Positions 24,410-36,031 of a stretch of 64,000 nucleotides of DNA are shown piece by piece. The stretch spans positions 13,151,889 to 13,215,888 of the forward strand of contig NC_061864.1 in the NCBI RefSeq assembly GCF_907164915.1, written 5' to 3'. The translations under genes and the position numbers were made by a program. Below the pieces are notes generated by a model that saw nothing but the letters and a program-made list of their open reading frames with translations, searched no databases and was not told the DNA's origin. This stretch comes from Impatiens glandulifera. Taxonomy: Eukaryota > Streptophyta > Magnoliopsida > Ericales > Balsaminaceae. Within the stretch, counting starts at the first letter, position 1. Each line of letters opens with the position of its first letter.

Positions 24410-26944
24410 ATGCGACTTTTGCAGCATGTTCTTTCTCAATCAGCTGCATCTGCACGGGTGTGTGGATCGACGACAAGTCGAGTGTCTATGTTGAATTTGA
24501 AAACAATTATATGTTCCCACTTCTTTTCAACTAAATCTGATGGGTTTGGAGGTGATGAGAAGGATTGGGGTAATGCCACTCGTGGAAATGATAATGGAAG
24601 TAATCCCATTTTTGATGATTCAGCTTGGGGTTCTATCTCATCATGGTCAACAGGATTGACTAAGGATCACTTTGATGGTGACGCAGTTGGTCATCAGGTT
24701 TCCTCATCTGGTCCTTCTCATGGTCCAACACAAAATCCTACCATTACTTTTGCACACAGAGAATCTGAAGAGATAGATCCCGTGAAGCAGTTGGAGGAAG
24801 AAAACCGCAAAAGTAAATCTTTTGTTGATTCATGGGGTGAGAAGATGAAGGACATAGGTGTTCTTTTGAAGCAGGCACGAGAGCCTGGTGCTAGAGGCAC
24901 ATATCTTAAAGACTCTGAAAAGGCTGAAATGTACCGTCTCCACAAGCAGAGTCCTGATGTTTACACTGTTGAAAGGTTGGCTCGTGATTATAGGATTATG
25001 AGGCAGAGAGTACATGCAATTTTATGGTTGAAAGAGGATCAGGAGAAAGAAGAGAAAAAACTTGGCCACCCTTTGGACGACTCAGTTGAGCTCTTGCTGG
25101 ATAATTGTCCTGAGTAAGTTCTCTTCAAACTTAGTAATATGTTACATCTTCTACTATGACTATCAACAGTTCACCAACTATAGTGGTATAGATTGAAAGA
25201 CTTAATTTCCTTGAAACTTTAATTACAAACACAGCCTAATGCATTTGGAGACAGGGTAATGATGATGGACATTTGCCTACCATTCAGTTTTTGTTTTCAC
25301 CACCATAGAGTTTTTAGTTCAATTCTGCATCATAAATGGCCCCCTTGAGCTCCAACATAGCATTTATTTTCCTCCTTGGAGAAAATTGTGTATATACACA
25401 TTCACTTCTTTTTTTGGGGATAATGATTGTGGGATGTTGTGGTATCCTCTTCCAAGTAATGAATCCATGCCTGTTTCATAGTTTCTTACGACTTTTGGGA
25501 ACAAAGTTAACTGCAATTGTTTGATACAATTAATGTATTTGTTTCATAGTTTCTTATGACTTTTGGGAACAAAGTTAACTGCAATTGTTTGATACAGTTA
25601 ATGTATTTGTTTCATAGTTTCTTATGACTTTTGGGAACAAAGTTAACTGCAATTGTTTGATACAGTTAATGTATTTGTTTCATAGTTTCTTATGACTTTT
25701 GGGAACAAAGTTAACTGCAATTGTTTGATACAGTTAATGTATTTGTTTCATAGTTTTGTGTATCACATTTTTGTTGACTAATAATCTTCAAGTGATGCTT
25801 CATGTTGTTATTGGTAAAAGAAATTTAATGGAGTTTTGGAACCTTCCAACTCCCCTCCTCTTCTCTTTTCCTTTACCAAAAGGGCAAAAGCTTGGACATC
25901 AATTATATTGGATTAATGTCATCCTTCTGAATACTTGTATATCTGGTAGCATTATTTTGTAAGTTGGGTGATCTGTTTGGAGAAAATGAAAGGTAAAGGC
26001 TGTAGTTTAGCTTTTACAGCTATTTAACCCATTGAGTGTGTAGGGTTTATCTTTGGCACTTCTGCTTCTGAATGTACTTGTTCATTGTGCAGTACCCAAT
26101 ATTTATATTAACTAAATACCTGTCAAATAAATGTTAGTGAAATCTATGATGAAAGAAAAGATGAGCCTGTAAATTAGGTTTGATTATGACATAATTACTC
26201 TGTTTTGAAAGCATTAGAACTATGTTTTGGGTATGTCAGATATCCATTCATAATTCTATGCAGACAAATTATCCCCTTAAGTTATATATGGTGGATAAAA
26301 TGTTAAAAATCTCATTTGGAAACACCTGGATCCAGAAATGTCTGGATGGGATTATGTTTGAAACAAAAAAAAATTTGGTTGTTTCTCATCTAGATACGGA
26401 TACAAAAACAAAAGTTTTAAGTATGGTTTTGTTTTCGCAGGTTTTTTGTTTCCCATGATAGAGAGTTCCATGTGGCTTCACTTCCATACAAGCCAGATTT
26501 CAGGGTGATGCCGGAAGGTTGGGATGGGACTGCAAAAGATCGAGATGAAGTTCATTATGAGATATCAATGAAAGAAGATGCATTACTATACGAGGAGTTT
26601 GTCCAAAAGATGACCTTTAACAAGATGAAGGCATAATAAATACATAATTTTTTTCCCATTATTGAATGGCTTGCGATTCCTTCTCCAATACTAATGTATT
26701 TGTTTGTTGATTGGCGAAATGGCAGTTGGCAGGTGAGGTGAAAAAGCACAAGTACAGTAGGAGAAGGCCAGATGAAGGGTGGAATATTACAGTTGAGAAG
26801 CTTGGGCCAACTGGCAAACGTGGAAATGGTGGAGGATGGAGATTCTGTAGCAAACCGGATGGATCCAGCCGACCTCTCAATGAAATTGAGAAGATCTACG
26901 TCAAACGAGAGACCCCACGCAGGCGTCGCAAGATTCTTCCCTGA
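24410..26944 (+). CDS. Probable mitochondrial ribosomal protein mS35 (S24/S35 type)
   Basis: Three exons: 24410-25113, 26441-26630, 26726-26944, giving 370 aa. The N-terminus (MRLLQHVLSQSAASARVCG..SRVS) is Arg/Ser-rich and lacks acids, as expected of a mitochondrial presequence. Next comes a Gly/Ser/Asp linker with GSISSWSTGLTKDHFDGD, then a conserved central part (KQAREPGARGTYLKDSEKAE, ARDYRIMRQRVHAILWLKE). The end is VSHDREFHVASLPYKPDFRV, KKHKYSRRRPDEGWNITVEK and a basic tail RRRRKILP. These motifs fit, from memory, plant proteins annotated as mitochondrial ribosomal S24/S35. The first intron is 1.3 kb with a 68-bp tandem array. The second has a GC donor (AAG|GCATAA) and a CAG acceptor. Reading through it would end the protein one codon later at TAA and lose the conserved 72-residue tail. 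Confidence 0.7.
25473..25753 (+). repeat. 68-bp tandem repeat, four copies, in intron 1
   Basis: Units start with GTTTCATAGTTTCTTA at 25473, 25541, 25609 and 25677, followed by a partial fifth at 25745. Units 2-4 are almost identical, and unit 1 differs at a few sites (CTTACGAC, CAATTAATG). The period is exactly 68. Confidence 0.97.
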
Positions 26945-27580
26945 AAATGGATTGATGGTAGTTGTGTTACTTTTTGTTAGTCAAATGCTTATGAAAACTA
27001 GTTTAAGTTTTCCTATCTTTTGGTTCATTGAAGAAGTTCAAATGATGTGGTAACATTTGAAATTTGAGCATAACACATGTTTTTTTTGTTACTATCTGTT
27101 ACGAATAGTACTTGTATTGAATTTTGATTGACTGTTTGGAATTAATTTCCTCTTTGTAACCAAAAGTTACATTATTTAAGAAAACTAACATGCCTCACTT
27201 CAGAATATAGCAAATTATTACATTGCCTCAGAGTTTCAAGAAGATTATGAAAGTTCTGCTGTCAGTGCATATGAAAGTTTTTAATCTCACTTTTCTCATT
27301 TGAATGTGGTGTTTATGAGGCAGGAAACACTATCTATATATTTCAACTGGGCAAAGACTAGGAAATAATAACAATAAAGAGATAACAATGAAAGGTAGCT
27401 TCTGCACCTCTAATGATATTAACAAGTCAGGCCAGGATGGAGTTGAACAATTTCAAAACATGGGTCTTTATGCATGGCTTGACATGTAGAAAATATACAC
27501 TTGAATTAACATAAGCATTGAAGAATAAGAAGAAAAACAATAATAATTAATGAAGTTGTTTGTCTGTTTTTTGTCCTTAA
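26945..27580. other. Convergent spacer with two 3' UTRs
   Basis: The mS35-like gene ends at 26944 and the pectate lyase gene ends at 27581 on the other strand, so this 636-bp stretch should hold both 3' UTRs. No further feature is seen. Confidence 0.6.
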
Positions 27581-27861
27581 TTAACATTGTGAGCCTGTGC
27601 GACATGTAAGAGCACCAGCACCGGAGGTAAGACTGGCTACCAAAGATGAAGACTTGGCTCCCAAACTAGAGGCTCTGGCATAGCTGGCTGCAGCACCCAC
27701 TCCTGATGGGGTGAAAAAAGCCCCATTCAGCAAAAGATCTCCTTCTGATCTCCAGTTCCATTTCTTCCATCCACCTTCTTGTGGCTCAACTCTCTTTGTC
27801 ACCTGCATGAACAAATATTTTGGATAATTGATCAGATCCGAGTAATAATCAACTTGATTTG

Positions 27862-27897
<36 letters not shown>

Positions 27898-30248
27898 CTT
27901 TAGCGAAAGGATTGACAGGGGCGAGATATCGGTTCCCTTGGCTGTTGATTGTTGGATCTGCGCTACCTCCTATGGCATACATTTCCCAATGAGTGTAGTC
28001 ATTGTTCACTACATGGAAATACCCATGTCTACACCTTGGCATTCTTTGAATTAGTCCTTCTCCAAAATGGTTGTAGGCAATTGTCACCTGCATAATCTTG
28101 TCCCTCGTGTACGAGTCGCTATGACCCAGTAGAATCACCTGCTCTTCCAACAACAACAAGCAAGCAATTAGATCGGGACAAGTACTCTTATATATCAAAA
28201 GAGAGGTCAAAATGGCTTTACCTCATTGTGGTGGGTGAAGTAATTGTTGGAAATGGTAATAGCAGTAGAACCCATAATAGCATCCACAAGTCCATCAGCA
28301 CAATTCGATAGAGAATTATGATCAACCCAAATATGACTCGACCCAAATATCGAAACCCCATCTCCATCCGCAATCGTTCTCCATCCATAATGACTAGGCG
28401 AACTTCGAACCATAGCATTACCCGTCGGCTTACAATCATGAATATTAAGACCATGAATGATAACATTCGTAACATATTGAATAGTTATACAACCTCCATA
28501 TGCAATATGTACATTCGCTCCCCTACCATCAATCGTCTTGAAACTATTCATTATCAGTTCTTGCTTAAGAGTGATCATCATGTCCCGTTTAAATACGATC
28601 CATAAAGGCCTCTCTTGGATAACAGCATATCGAAGAGTTCCCGGTTTAGGATTAACAGGGTCATCATCTTTTGAGTCCGTGACGACATAGTACTTGCCAT
28701 CACGTCCACCGACGGAGTTACGACCGAACCCAATCGCACAGTTGGCTAGACGCTTGCGATTTCGACGCCAATTGGGATCACATCTCCAGCAATCGTCGAT
28801 TGGATTCCCTGTTCCACATGAGAAGAATCCAAGATTCCTCCTTTCGGTGCTATTCTTAATTACCCTGTTGTAAAAAGCAAAATATATTATTTATTTGAGA
28901 TGTGGGTCTGCTTATGATAACAGAGTAATTTAATTCATACATGTGACACATTCTGACACAGCAATTCTCTAAGGTGAAGAAGAAGATGAATTAAATGCAG
29001 ACTCAATGTGACAAATATGGGCAAGCATAAGGTATGATAATTGTTGTGTGTCGGTGGATCCAAATTATTTATTTATTTGTTTTTTTAAATCAAATTTTAA
29101 GAACTGAAATATTATGGATAAAGGGTGATTATTATTGTGGAATAGAAAAAAACATAGCACATATCTCCAAGCTGGAGCATGTGGGAATTCTGATTATATG
29201 TATAAATTAATCTGAATCTGATAGAATTATGTTTTCTTCATAAGATGGATTGGATTAGATGCTATTCCTTATGCCTTTTGGCTCTATCAGCATCAATAAA
29301 CTTAAATAATAATATGTAATTAATTAAAGAAATTCTGAATTAATCTGAGAAAAAAACAGAAAAACTCACATGTCAACCATGGAAGTAACCACTTCTGGAT
29401 CTTGAACTGCTTCTTCATTCATCCTTTTAGCTTTATCTTCTAACCTGTTCTTCATTCAACCAAACCAACTTTTCCTTAAAAATTTAATCAATTACTAATA
29501 TCATAATCTATCTTGTAAGCCAAAATAATTTTATTTTTTTTAAACGGGTTCGAGTCGGTTTAAGAGACTAAAAGATCACGGGTTCGATTTATTTGAAAAC
29601 GCTTTGAGTTTAAACAAGACAAGACATGACGGTAAAAAAAAGAAATCTATTTGGTAAGCCAAAGTAATTTTTTATTTTTTTTAATTAGAATTTTATTCTC
29701 TGAATAAGGCACTATACTATAATATTTGATTCTTCTACTAGCCGGCTAAATGAGTGATGAAACTGTAAAATCAAGGATAACTTGAGGGTATTTTGGTAAA
29801 TGTGGAGGGAGTTTTCACTTTTTCTTTTTGCTAATTTACTATTTTGAGTTCAGGATTAAAAAATATTTAAATTTTACAGATCGGATCTAACGGTTCTTAG
29901 GTTATAAAAACGGAAAGCGGTTTATTTTACTGACCCGTCCGCCATTGTTGAGGTCTTGATCATGCTTTTGAGCGTCTCGGCATTACTAAAACAAGGAAGA
30001 AGAAGAAAGTAAGCAATTGAGCATCGATCGATTTTCAATCTACGTTAGATCAAATGTTATAGCTCGATTCATTGATCATCTGTGAAATTGAAAGCAAAAA
30101 AGAAGAGAGTTGTTGAAATGAAACTAAATTACCTGGATTGATCATGAACTCCATTGGTTCCATTTCCATATAGAGATGTTCCTGTGACGAGCATCGTGAG
30201 AAGAAGAAACGAACATGACGCAAAATGTGATCTACGGATCACCGCCAT
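27581..30248 (-). CDS. Pectate lyase, polysaccharide lyase family 1
   Basis: Exons in transcript order: 30248-30133, 29444-29370, 28864-28222, 28138-27896, 27802-27581, giving 1299 nt and 432 aa. A 51-nt in-frame exon at 29985-29935 may add 17 residues. The N-terminus has a hydrophobic signal peptide ([15 protein letters not shown]), so the enzyme should be secreted to the wall. Seen: [34 protein letters not shown], the [19 protein letters not shown] metal-binding block, [10 protein letters not shown], and [20 protein letters not shown] holding the catalytic arginine. The C-terminus has two possible disulfide cysteines. Family knowledge: calcium-dependent beta-elimination of homogalacturonan during wall loosening. 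All key blocks look intact. The length matches plant pectate lyases (about 400-450 aa). I cannot assign a specific paralogue. Confidence 0.95.
27863..27893. repeat. TA microsatellite at a splice donor
   Basis: A TA run of about 30 bp lies directly inside the last pectate lyase intron. On the gene strand the donor reads GAG|GTATATAT, so the repeat starts at the splice site. Confidence 0.9.
29545..29635 (+). mobile_element. SINE-like repeat copy in pectate lyase intron
   Basis: Shares GTTTAAGAGAC, a CACGGGTTCGATTT B-box-like site, and AAAACGCTTTGAGTTTAA with 7918-8045. It lies antisense in the first pectate lyase intron. Length and ends are uncertain. Confidence 0.5.
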
Positions 30249-32950
30249 AGATCTCTCTACGTGTAGAAGCACTGTTAAATGTATATGAGATGGAAGTTGG
30301 AAGGAAGAAATTAGAATTTCTATGAATATGAATCTAGATACGAGCTCTAGTGAGAGAGCTTGAATGTAGAAGATTATGAAAATAACCAGTTTTTTTATAG
30401 CAAGAAGAAGAAGAAGGAGGCTATGAATGATGATGCTTTGCCTTCTCCAATTAATGTTCACAGTAAATAACTGAATTGTCTCCTTATAGTACATATAATA
30501 TGTACTCTTTATTTTTTTAATATACTAGCAACACTAATTATTTTATGAAAATTATTGAATTGATAAGTTCATAACTTCAAAGTATACTCAATTCTTTAAA
30601 TATATTATCAACCGATTAAACAAATTATTTATCTTCTATTGATTTTTTTTTTAATTGGGTATGAATTGCAAGACAATTCGGATTCGATAATTGAATTTTT
30701 TAAGGTGACTCCAAATACGAACTCGTTGTACTTTTATAACAATGAGTAAAAAAATAGATAAATACGAACAAACCAATTATACTGTGTTGAAAGAATCTCT
30801 ACAAAAAAAAATTAAGCGGTGAATTTGTTTTTTCAGTAAGTTGGTAAATAACATTGTAAAATATTCTACTATGTGATAATTAATCATCTACTGGTCAAAA
30901 TAACAAGAAACTCGTATCAATCAAGACATTATACCTATAATAAAGCCTTCAAATAAAATACCAGATTCAAAAACTCTTTAGTAAACAGATGAGAAACAAC
31001 TTAAAATCTGACAACGACTTTATCTCATTTGTTACTAAAAAATGATAAAAAAACATCAACAATACAATTTGCGAATATGAACATCAAAATACTCATAAAA
31101 AATGTGAATATTATTCGGACTATTAAAATTTGGGAAGGAAAATCCGATCCAACTAAAAAAAGATGTTGAATCGAATAAAATAAAACATTAACTCAAATTT
31201 AAATAGTGGAAAAAAAACCGAGATAATCTCTTATATTAAAAAAAGTGATTAAGCTAAGAAAGACGTTTAACTTATTTTTTAGACATTTTGTAAAGAGAAA
31301 TGAGGTTCATGGTGAAATTAACTAAACAACTTATCCTAATTGACTGGTTTTACACACTAATAATAACAAATAAATATTATCATCAATATATGTATTTTAA
31401 TTTTTTTTAATAATAATATAAATATTTAATATATTAAATTATATATTATGTAAAAAGATATTTTTATTATAAAAATAATATATAATTTTTTAAATAAAGT
31501 ATAAACAGTAGTGATCTCGTCCATTTCTTATAACTTTATAATAGAACCGGACGAAAATGATACGTCTATTATGTCCATTGTCATCTCTATGTACTAATTA
31601 GATAAGGCTGACAATTTTTTATTGGATGTCAATGTTATAACTCAAGATTTTCATTATGTTTTTTTTATCTACTTTATTTTCAATATTAATAAGTATACAA
31701 TAATAGAAGAGGCGTGGTTTTATGAGTTTTACACTTTATTATTGTACTGAGTGTAATGAATTTATGCAAGTATATATAATCTTATTTTGTAGAGTAGTGA
31801 ATATAAAAGTAAGTATTCAAGTATATTTAGTTTGACATTAATTAACTTGTTTTGATTACAAATCTATATAATAATGTATAAAACACATAATACAAAAGAG
31901 ATTGATTATAAAAAAAATAAAAATAAAAATTGTTTTAAAAACATCATCATTTTATAAAGATTTTAAGGAAAATATTAAAGTTAGAAGACCAGTAAAAGAC
32001 AATAAATCTCAACAAAATAATCCAACACAACTAATTATGTTCTCTCAAGTTATAGAGAAAGATCTTCAATGCAACAAAATGAAAAGATCTCTTCAATTAA
32101 ACATAAAAATGACATCTAAATAAATTTAGAAAAAAAAGGCATGTTATCAAATAATTAATTTAATGCTCAAAAACAATCTCAAATGAAATTGAACCCGTAA
32201 TTTTTTTTTGTTTCTTAAACCGACTCTTACCACTTAGCTAGCAACCTTGGTGGGTTAATTAAATCTCATTTATATAACCATTTCAAGCATTCAAAAAATT
32301 TCATAATTAAACTATGAATTACAAATTTGTCACAAATGAGTATACATTGCCTTAATTTTTTTATAGTTTATTTTGGTGGAAGCTAATACAAACTCATTCC
32401 TATAGCCCCATTTAAATTAAAAAGTTTATCATCTAAATCAAAACATTATTAATGTAAATTGAGCCTTCACTTTTAATATGCACAATTTTTAATTATATTC
32501 ATTGAAAGTTGAAGGGAGTTGAATTCCATCTAAAAAACTATATATATATATTTTATTTTTAATTATTTTTATAATATAACATGGTAATATGCCTCCATAA
32601 TTCTCTAATTTTTTAAATCAAATTCATTATTGATAAAATATTTATTTAATTTTTTTCCGTTATTTTCTTAAATCGATCTGTCTCACCTCAATTTTTTTTC
32701 AAACTTACCCTAACACTCTAATTTTCCTCACGTTAATTTATTATCATCTAGAGTACCATTAATTTTGGGTTTAATTATTTATCATATACCATTAATATTA
32801 TATATATATATAAATAAATGATAAAAAGTGAGTGGCATAATTAAAAATAGTAAAAAACTCTAGGGACATTTTTATATAATTTCCCTTATGTCGTTTTCAT
32901 TAGCCAACTTCTCTCTCTCTTCTCACATGTGAGCTTAAGACTGAAAGTAT
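30249..32950. other. Pectate lyase upstream region and AT-rich spacer
   Basis: The first few hundred bases should be the pectate lyase 5' UTR and promoter. The remainder is extremely AT-rich with no supported gene. A stretch near 32215-32260 (CGACTCTTACCACTTAGCTAGC) looks like an inverted tRNA A-box and may be another SINE scrap. Confidence 0.45.
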
Positions 32951-32999
32951 TCACATGCTCTCTCTCTCATCGCAGGATATTTTTTTATTTTTATTTATT

Positions 33000-33260
33000 T
33001 TTTTACCGCAACGGCGGGGCCCACTTCCGTTTAGCATTAAAGGAGTTTCTTTGCTGTATTCACGCCGGTGCTTGCAAATGACGGTGGCGATTGCTGAAAT
33101 TACGGTTCCACGTGTCCATTACTCATTGGACGATCACATCCTATAATAAATTCCTCTTTCATATAGAAAGACAAGTGTCAGTATCTTGTCGGAATCCTTC
33201 CACCGTAAACCACCGGATATTCCGGCCACGCCAACAGTTTCACCATTTCATTTCCCGCCC
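33000..33260. promoter_or_regulatory. Orphan GC-richer island with TCP and G-box/ABRE motifs
   Basis: Markedly less AT-rich than the kilobases around it. It contains GGGGCCCAC at 33016-33024 (class I TCP site on the other strand), a G-box/ABRE CCACGTGTCC at 33108-33117, and a TATA-like TATAATAAA near 33142. No conserved coding frame follows on either side, so this is either a displaced promoter, the start of an unrecognised transcript or a gene relic. Confidence 0.35.
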
Positions 33261-33764
33261 TTTTTTTATTTATAAATTTATTATTAAAACATCATATGTT
33301 AACCCTAACATTTTATCTCATTAGAGGCAATGCAAGGTGTATTTAAGATGTGTTATATTTATTTTATTTTATTTATTTTTCTGATGAAAGATGCTAGATC
33401 TCTTATGGTAGAGATGGGCAAATATATATAAATCTCATGTGATGGCTGGTTGTAATGGGCAAGTTTGATGTGTCCATGATTGTCATCTAATGATGGGAGG
33501 TGGTAAGGGAATCTTTATTGTTGTAATATTCCCTTTTCATATTTTCATCAATTAATCTACTTATATGTATTTTAATTCAATATATCATATACTTCATATC
33601 TTTAAGTGAAAGATCAGATAACTGATCAATCAAAACAATCATATAACTCCAGCATAAAATTGATAATTTCAAATGTTAGAGATTGTGTGTAATAATCTTT
33701 TAAAGCAATTGAAACAAATGTACTTGAGAGCGCTTTTGTAAAAATTAAGAAGTAGCTCTAACCA

Positions 33765-34020
33765 TGGCCGGTACTAGGGGTGAGGTGAATTAGGCAGCTA
33801 CATAAGGCTCTTAAAAAAAATTAAATTATTTTATATAAAATTCGAATCGTGACCTTAAAAGTGATGTTAAAATATTTAACCAACTAAGTTAGATTAATTT
33901 TGATAATTTAAATCCAAAATTATTAATATGTTTTCAATAATACATACAAATTAAATAGAAACTAAGAATAAATGTTTTTTTACTAGGTCCCCAGTTTCTG
34001 TGCCAGCCCTGTCCCTAGAC
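33765..34020. mobile_element. Possible small MITE
   Basis: The left end CATGGCCGGTACTAGGGG and the inverted right end CAGGGCTGGCACAGAAACTG resemble each other and the GGGCCGGC-type termini of plant hAT MITEs. The interior is AT-rich and noncoding. Target duplication is not convincing. Confidence 0.4.
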
Positions 34021-34504
34021 CTAACATCTCTAAATATTGTTAATTGACCTTCAAGGACAAAACATAACTTTCCTAGACCAAATCAAACTAATGTTTAAGT
34101 GAGAAGTCATTGGTCAAGTCATCTAACTTAAAAAAATAAACCATGGTCTACAAAAATATTAGAAAAATTGCACAAATTAATTAGAAGCAATAAGATTGTG
34201 ACACACATTCCAAAGCATAAAGCTTGACAATCTCCATGAATATTTCAAAAAATTCAAGTGCTAGATTTCCTTGGAAAGTTGGATGTTCATAGTAATGTTG
34301 TTGAAAATTTCCAACAAATTTATTTGCTTCAAATGTATCATTGAAAATAGCCCCCTCCCTTTGAATATCCTTAACAAAACCATTTTCTAGCTAGTTGAAA
34401 TATTGAACCAACATGACGAAACATTCATTCAATAGAACTCACAAGATACTTAAGAAACTCCATCTCATTCTCTATCTTATTTGGAACCCTTCTTCTGTCT
34501 TAAT

Positions 34505-35062
34505 TTATAAGTGGAGAGAAAGATCAAGATTTTGGTAACCACCCTTCTGCAAATTACCATGATCACTTCCAGCTTCCATTCCATGATTCTTCCCGTTGCT
34601 AAGTTGAGAAGCTTTCTGCATCCGCCAGTCGCCAAAGCTCTGCATATGATCATCATGATGGCCACGGAAACTACCCAAATGACCTCCCTTGTAGAGGACA
34701 AGATTATTTGGAACAAACCCTTCTGCGAAATGCTGATCAGGGAGGTTGTAAAGTGAAGGGCTGAAGAAGGTGCCAATATGATGATGATGGTTGCTTGGAG
34801 CGAAAACCAGAGGGGGTGGGAAATGAGAGTAGCAAGTGGTCATTGCATACTGATCAGAAACCCTCTTAGCTTTCCTAGCAGCACTCCTCTCTTTCTTGTG
34901 GGCATTCTGATGGCCACCTAAAGCTTGTGAGCTATGGAACTTTCTAGAACAGAACAAACATGGGAAGGATTTATCTTCGGAAATCTTTTTCGATGGATGT
35001 TTTGGTAGTGATGGTGGTGATGATGACGATGAAGATGCTCCTTCTATATCTTCTTGCTCCAT
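34505..35062 (-). CDS. C2H2 zinc-finger transcription factor with EAR motif
   Basis: Single-exon gene of 185 aa. One plant-type EPF zinc finger, [20 protein letters not shown], uses C35, C38, H51 and H55 and carries the QALGGH signature. A basic stretch [12 protein letters not shown] follows. The middle is His/Ser/Pro-rich. The C-terminus ends LDLSLHL, an EAR repression motif (LxLxL). This architecture matches the small ZFP1/ZFP3/ZFP4/ZFP7-like group of nuclear repressors involved in ABA, light or developmental responses. The member cannot be fixed from sequence alone. The leader strand has a CTT-rich tract at 35125-35145, typical of a plant 5' UTR. Confidence 0.93.
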   Translation of the reverse strand: MEQEDIEGASSSSSSPPSLPKHPSKKISEDKSFPCLFCSRKFHSSQALGGHQNAHKKERSAARKAKRVSDQYAMTTCYSHFPPPLVFAPSNHHHHIGTFFSPSLYNLPDQHFAEGFVPNNLVLYKGGHLGSFRGHHDDHMQSFGDWRMQKASQLSNGKNHGMEAGSDHGNLQKGGYQNLDLSLHL

Positions 35063-35749
35063 GGATTTGTGTAGTATTAGAAAAATTAAGAATCCAGATG
35101 AAATTCAACAGGCTGAGGTATAAGAAGAAGAAGAAGAAGAAGAAGGTGAAGTGGAGAGAGGAGAGGAGGGGGGTTTGGAAATTGAAAAGTTTACAAAGAG
35201 AGTTGGGAAACTGTGAATTGGAATAGGGTGCATGTCTGAATGTATGTATAATTATTAAAAAGAGTGCAGAATTGCCTGCAAGAGTATGGGATGGGCTTGG
35301 GAACAGAAGAGATAAGAGACAGACAGAGAGAGCTGAGAAGTGGGTATCCTTCTTTCTTGCATGCAGTAGGCAATGAAATTAAGGAATTGGTGAAGATGAA
35401 ATGAGAGTGATTGGGAAATGGAATCTTTCTGAGCAGGTAAATGGGCACCAGTTTCGATTCTCTTAATATAGATTTGGGAACCAACTTAAGTTATTTGTCT
35501 TCTTGACTAATAATAATCTGAACTTTCCCATAAATGGGTACTTGGAATTCAAACAAACAGAAGTAAAAAATTGATCTATTCATGAATGAATGTTTATGAA
35601 CACTAGGCTATAGACTTTATAATAAGTTGTCAGATTCATAACTCAATGAGTATGGAGGGGTGATAGTAAGTAGTGAGGTAAGGGTACATGTATGCATGGA
35701 GAAAGAAAAGAGGTCCAATAATTTACAAGTGTGGCAGAGTGAGATAAAA
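35063..35749 (-). promoter_or_regulatory. Leader and promoter side of the zinc-finger gene
   Basis: CTT repeats (35125-35145 on the minus strand) and pyrimidine-rich DNA up to about 35480 suggest a long 5' UTR, with the promoter further right. No conserved frame is present. Confidence 0.4.
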
Positions 35750-36031
35750 TCAAAGTCTTGAAACTTTAATGATATGTTTTTTCATCTCTTTCAATGCAGA
35801 AGGATTGGGGGAATCAAAAGCTAAAGACAAGAGTTTCTCTCTTTCTTTCAAGTCTGTTTGGTTTGAAAAATAAACAAAGTGATGGAGCTTCTTGCTGATA
35901 GTCTTGTATTCTCTGACAATCTCCACCGCCATAAGCCCATGCAACTTTGGTAGCTTTACATCCATTTTGTTAGATTCACAGTTTTGTAAAAAGAGAGGAT
36001 TTTTAACCTTGAGATGAGGATAAGTGCTCAT
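35750..36031 (-). CDS. Hypothetical 93-aa protein
   Basis: An uninterrupted frame with ATG in fair context. It encodes a mixed, non-repetitive, soluble protein rich in Lys, His and Leu (MDVKLPKLHGLMAVEIV, HHFVYFSNQTDLKER, LAFDSPNPSALKEMKKHI). Composition looks protein-like, unlike the AT-rich junk frames nearby. I do not recognise the family. It could be a short gene, an exon of a decayed gene or chance. Confidence 0.35.
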   Translation of the reverse strand: MSTYPHLKVKNPLFLQNCESNKMDVKLPKLHGLMAVEIVREYKTISKKLHHFVYFSNQTDLKEREKLLSLAFDSPNPSALKEMKKHIIKVSRL

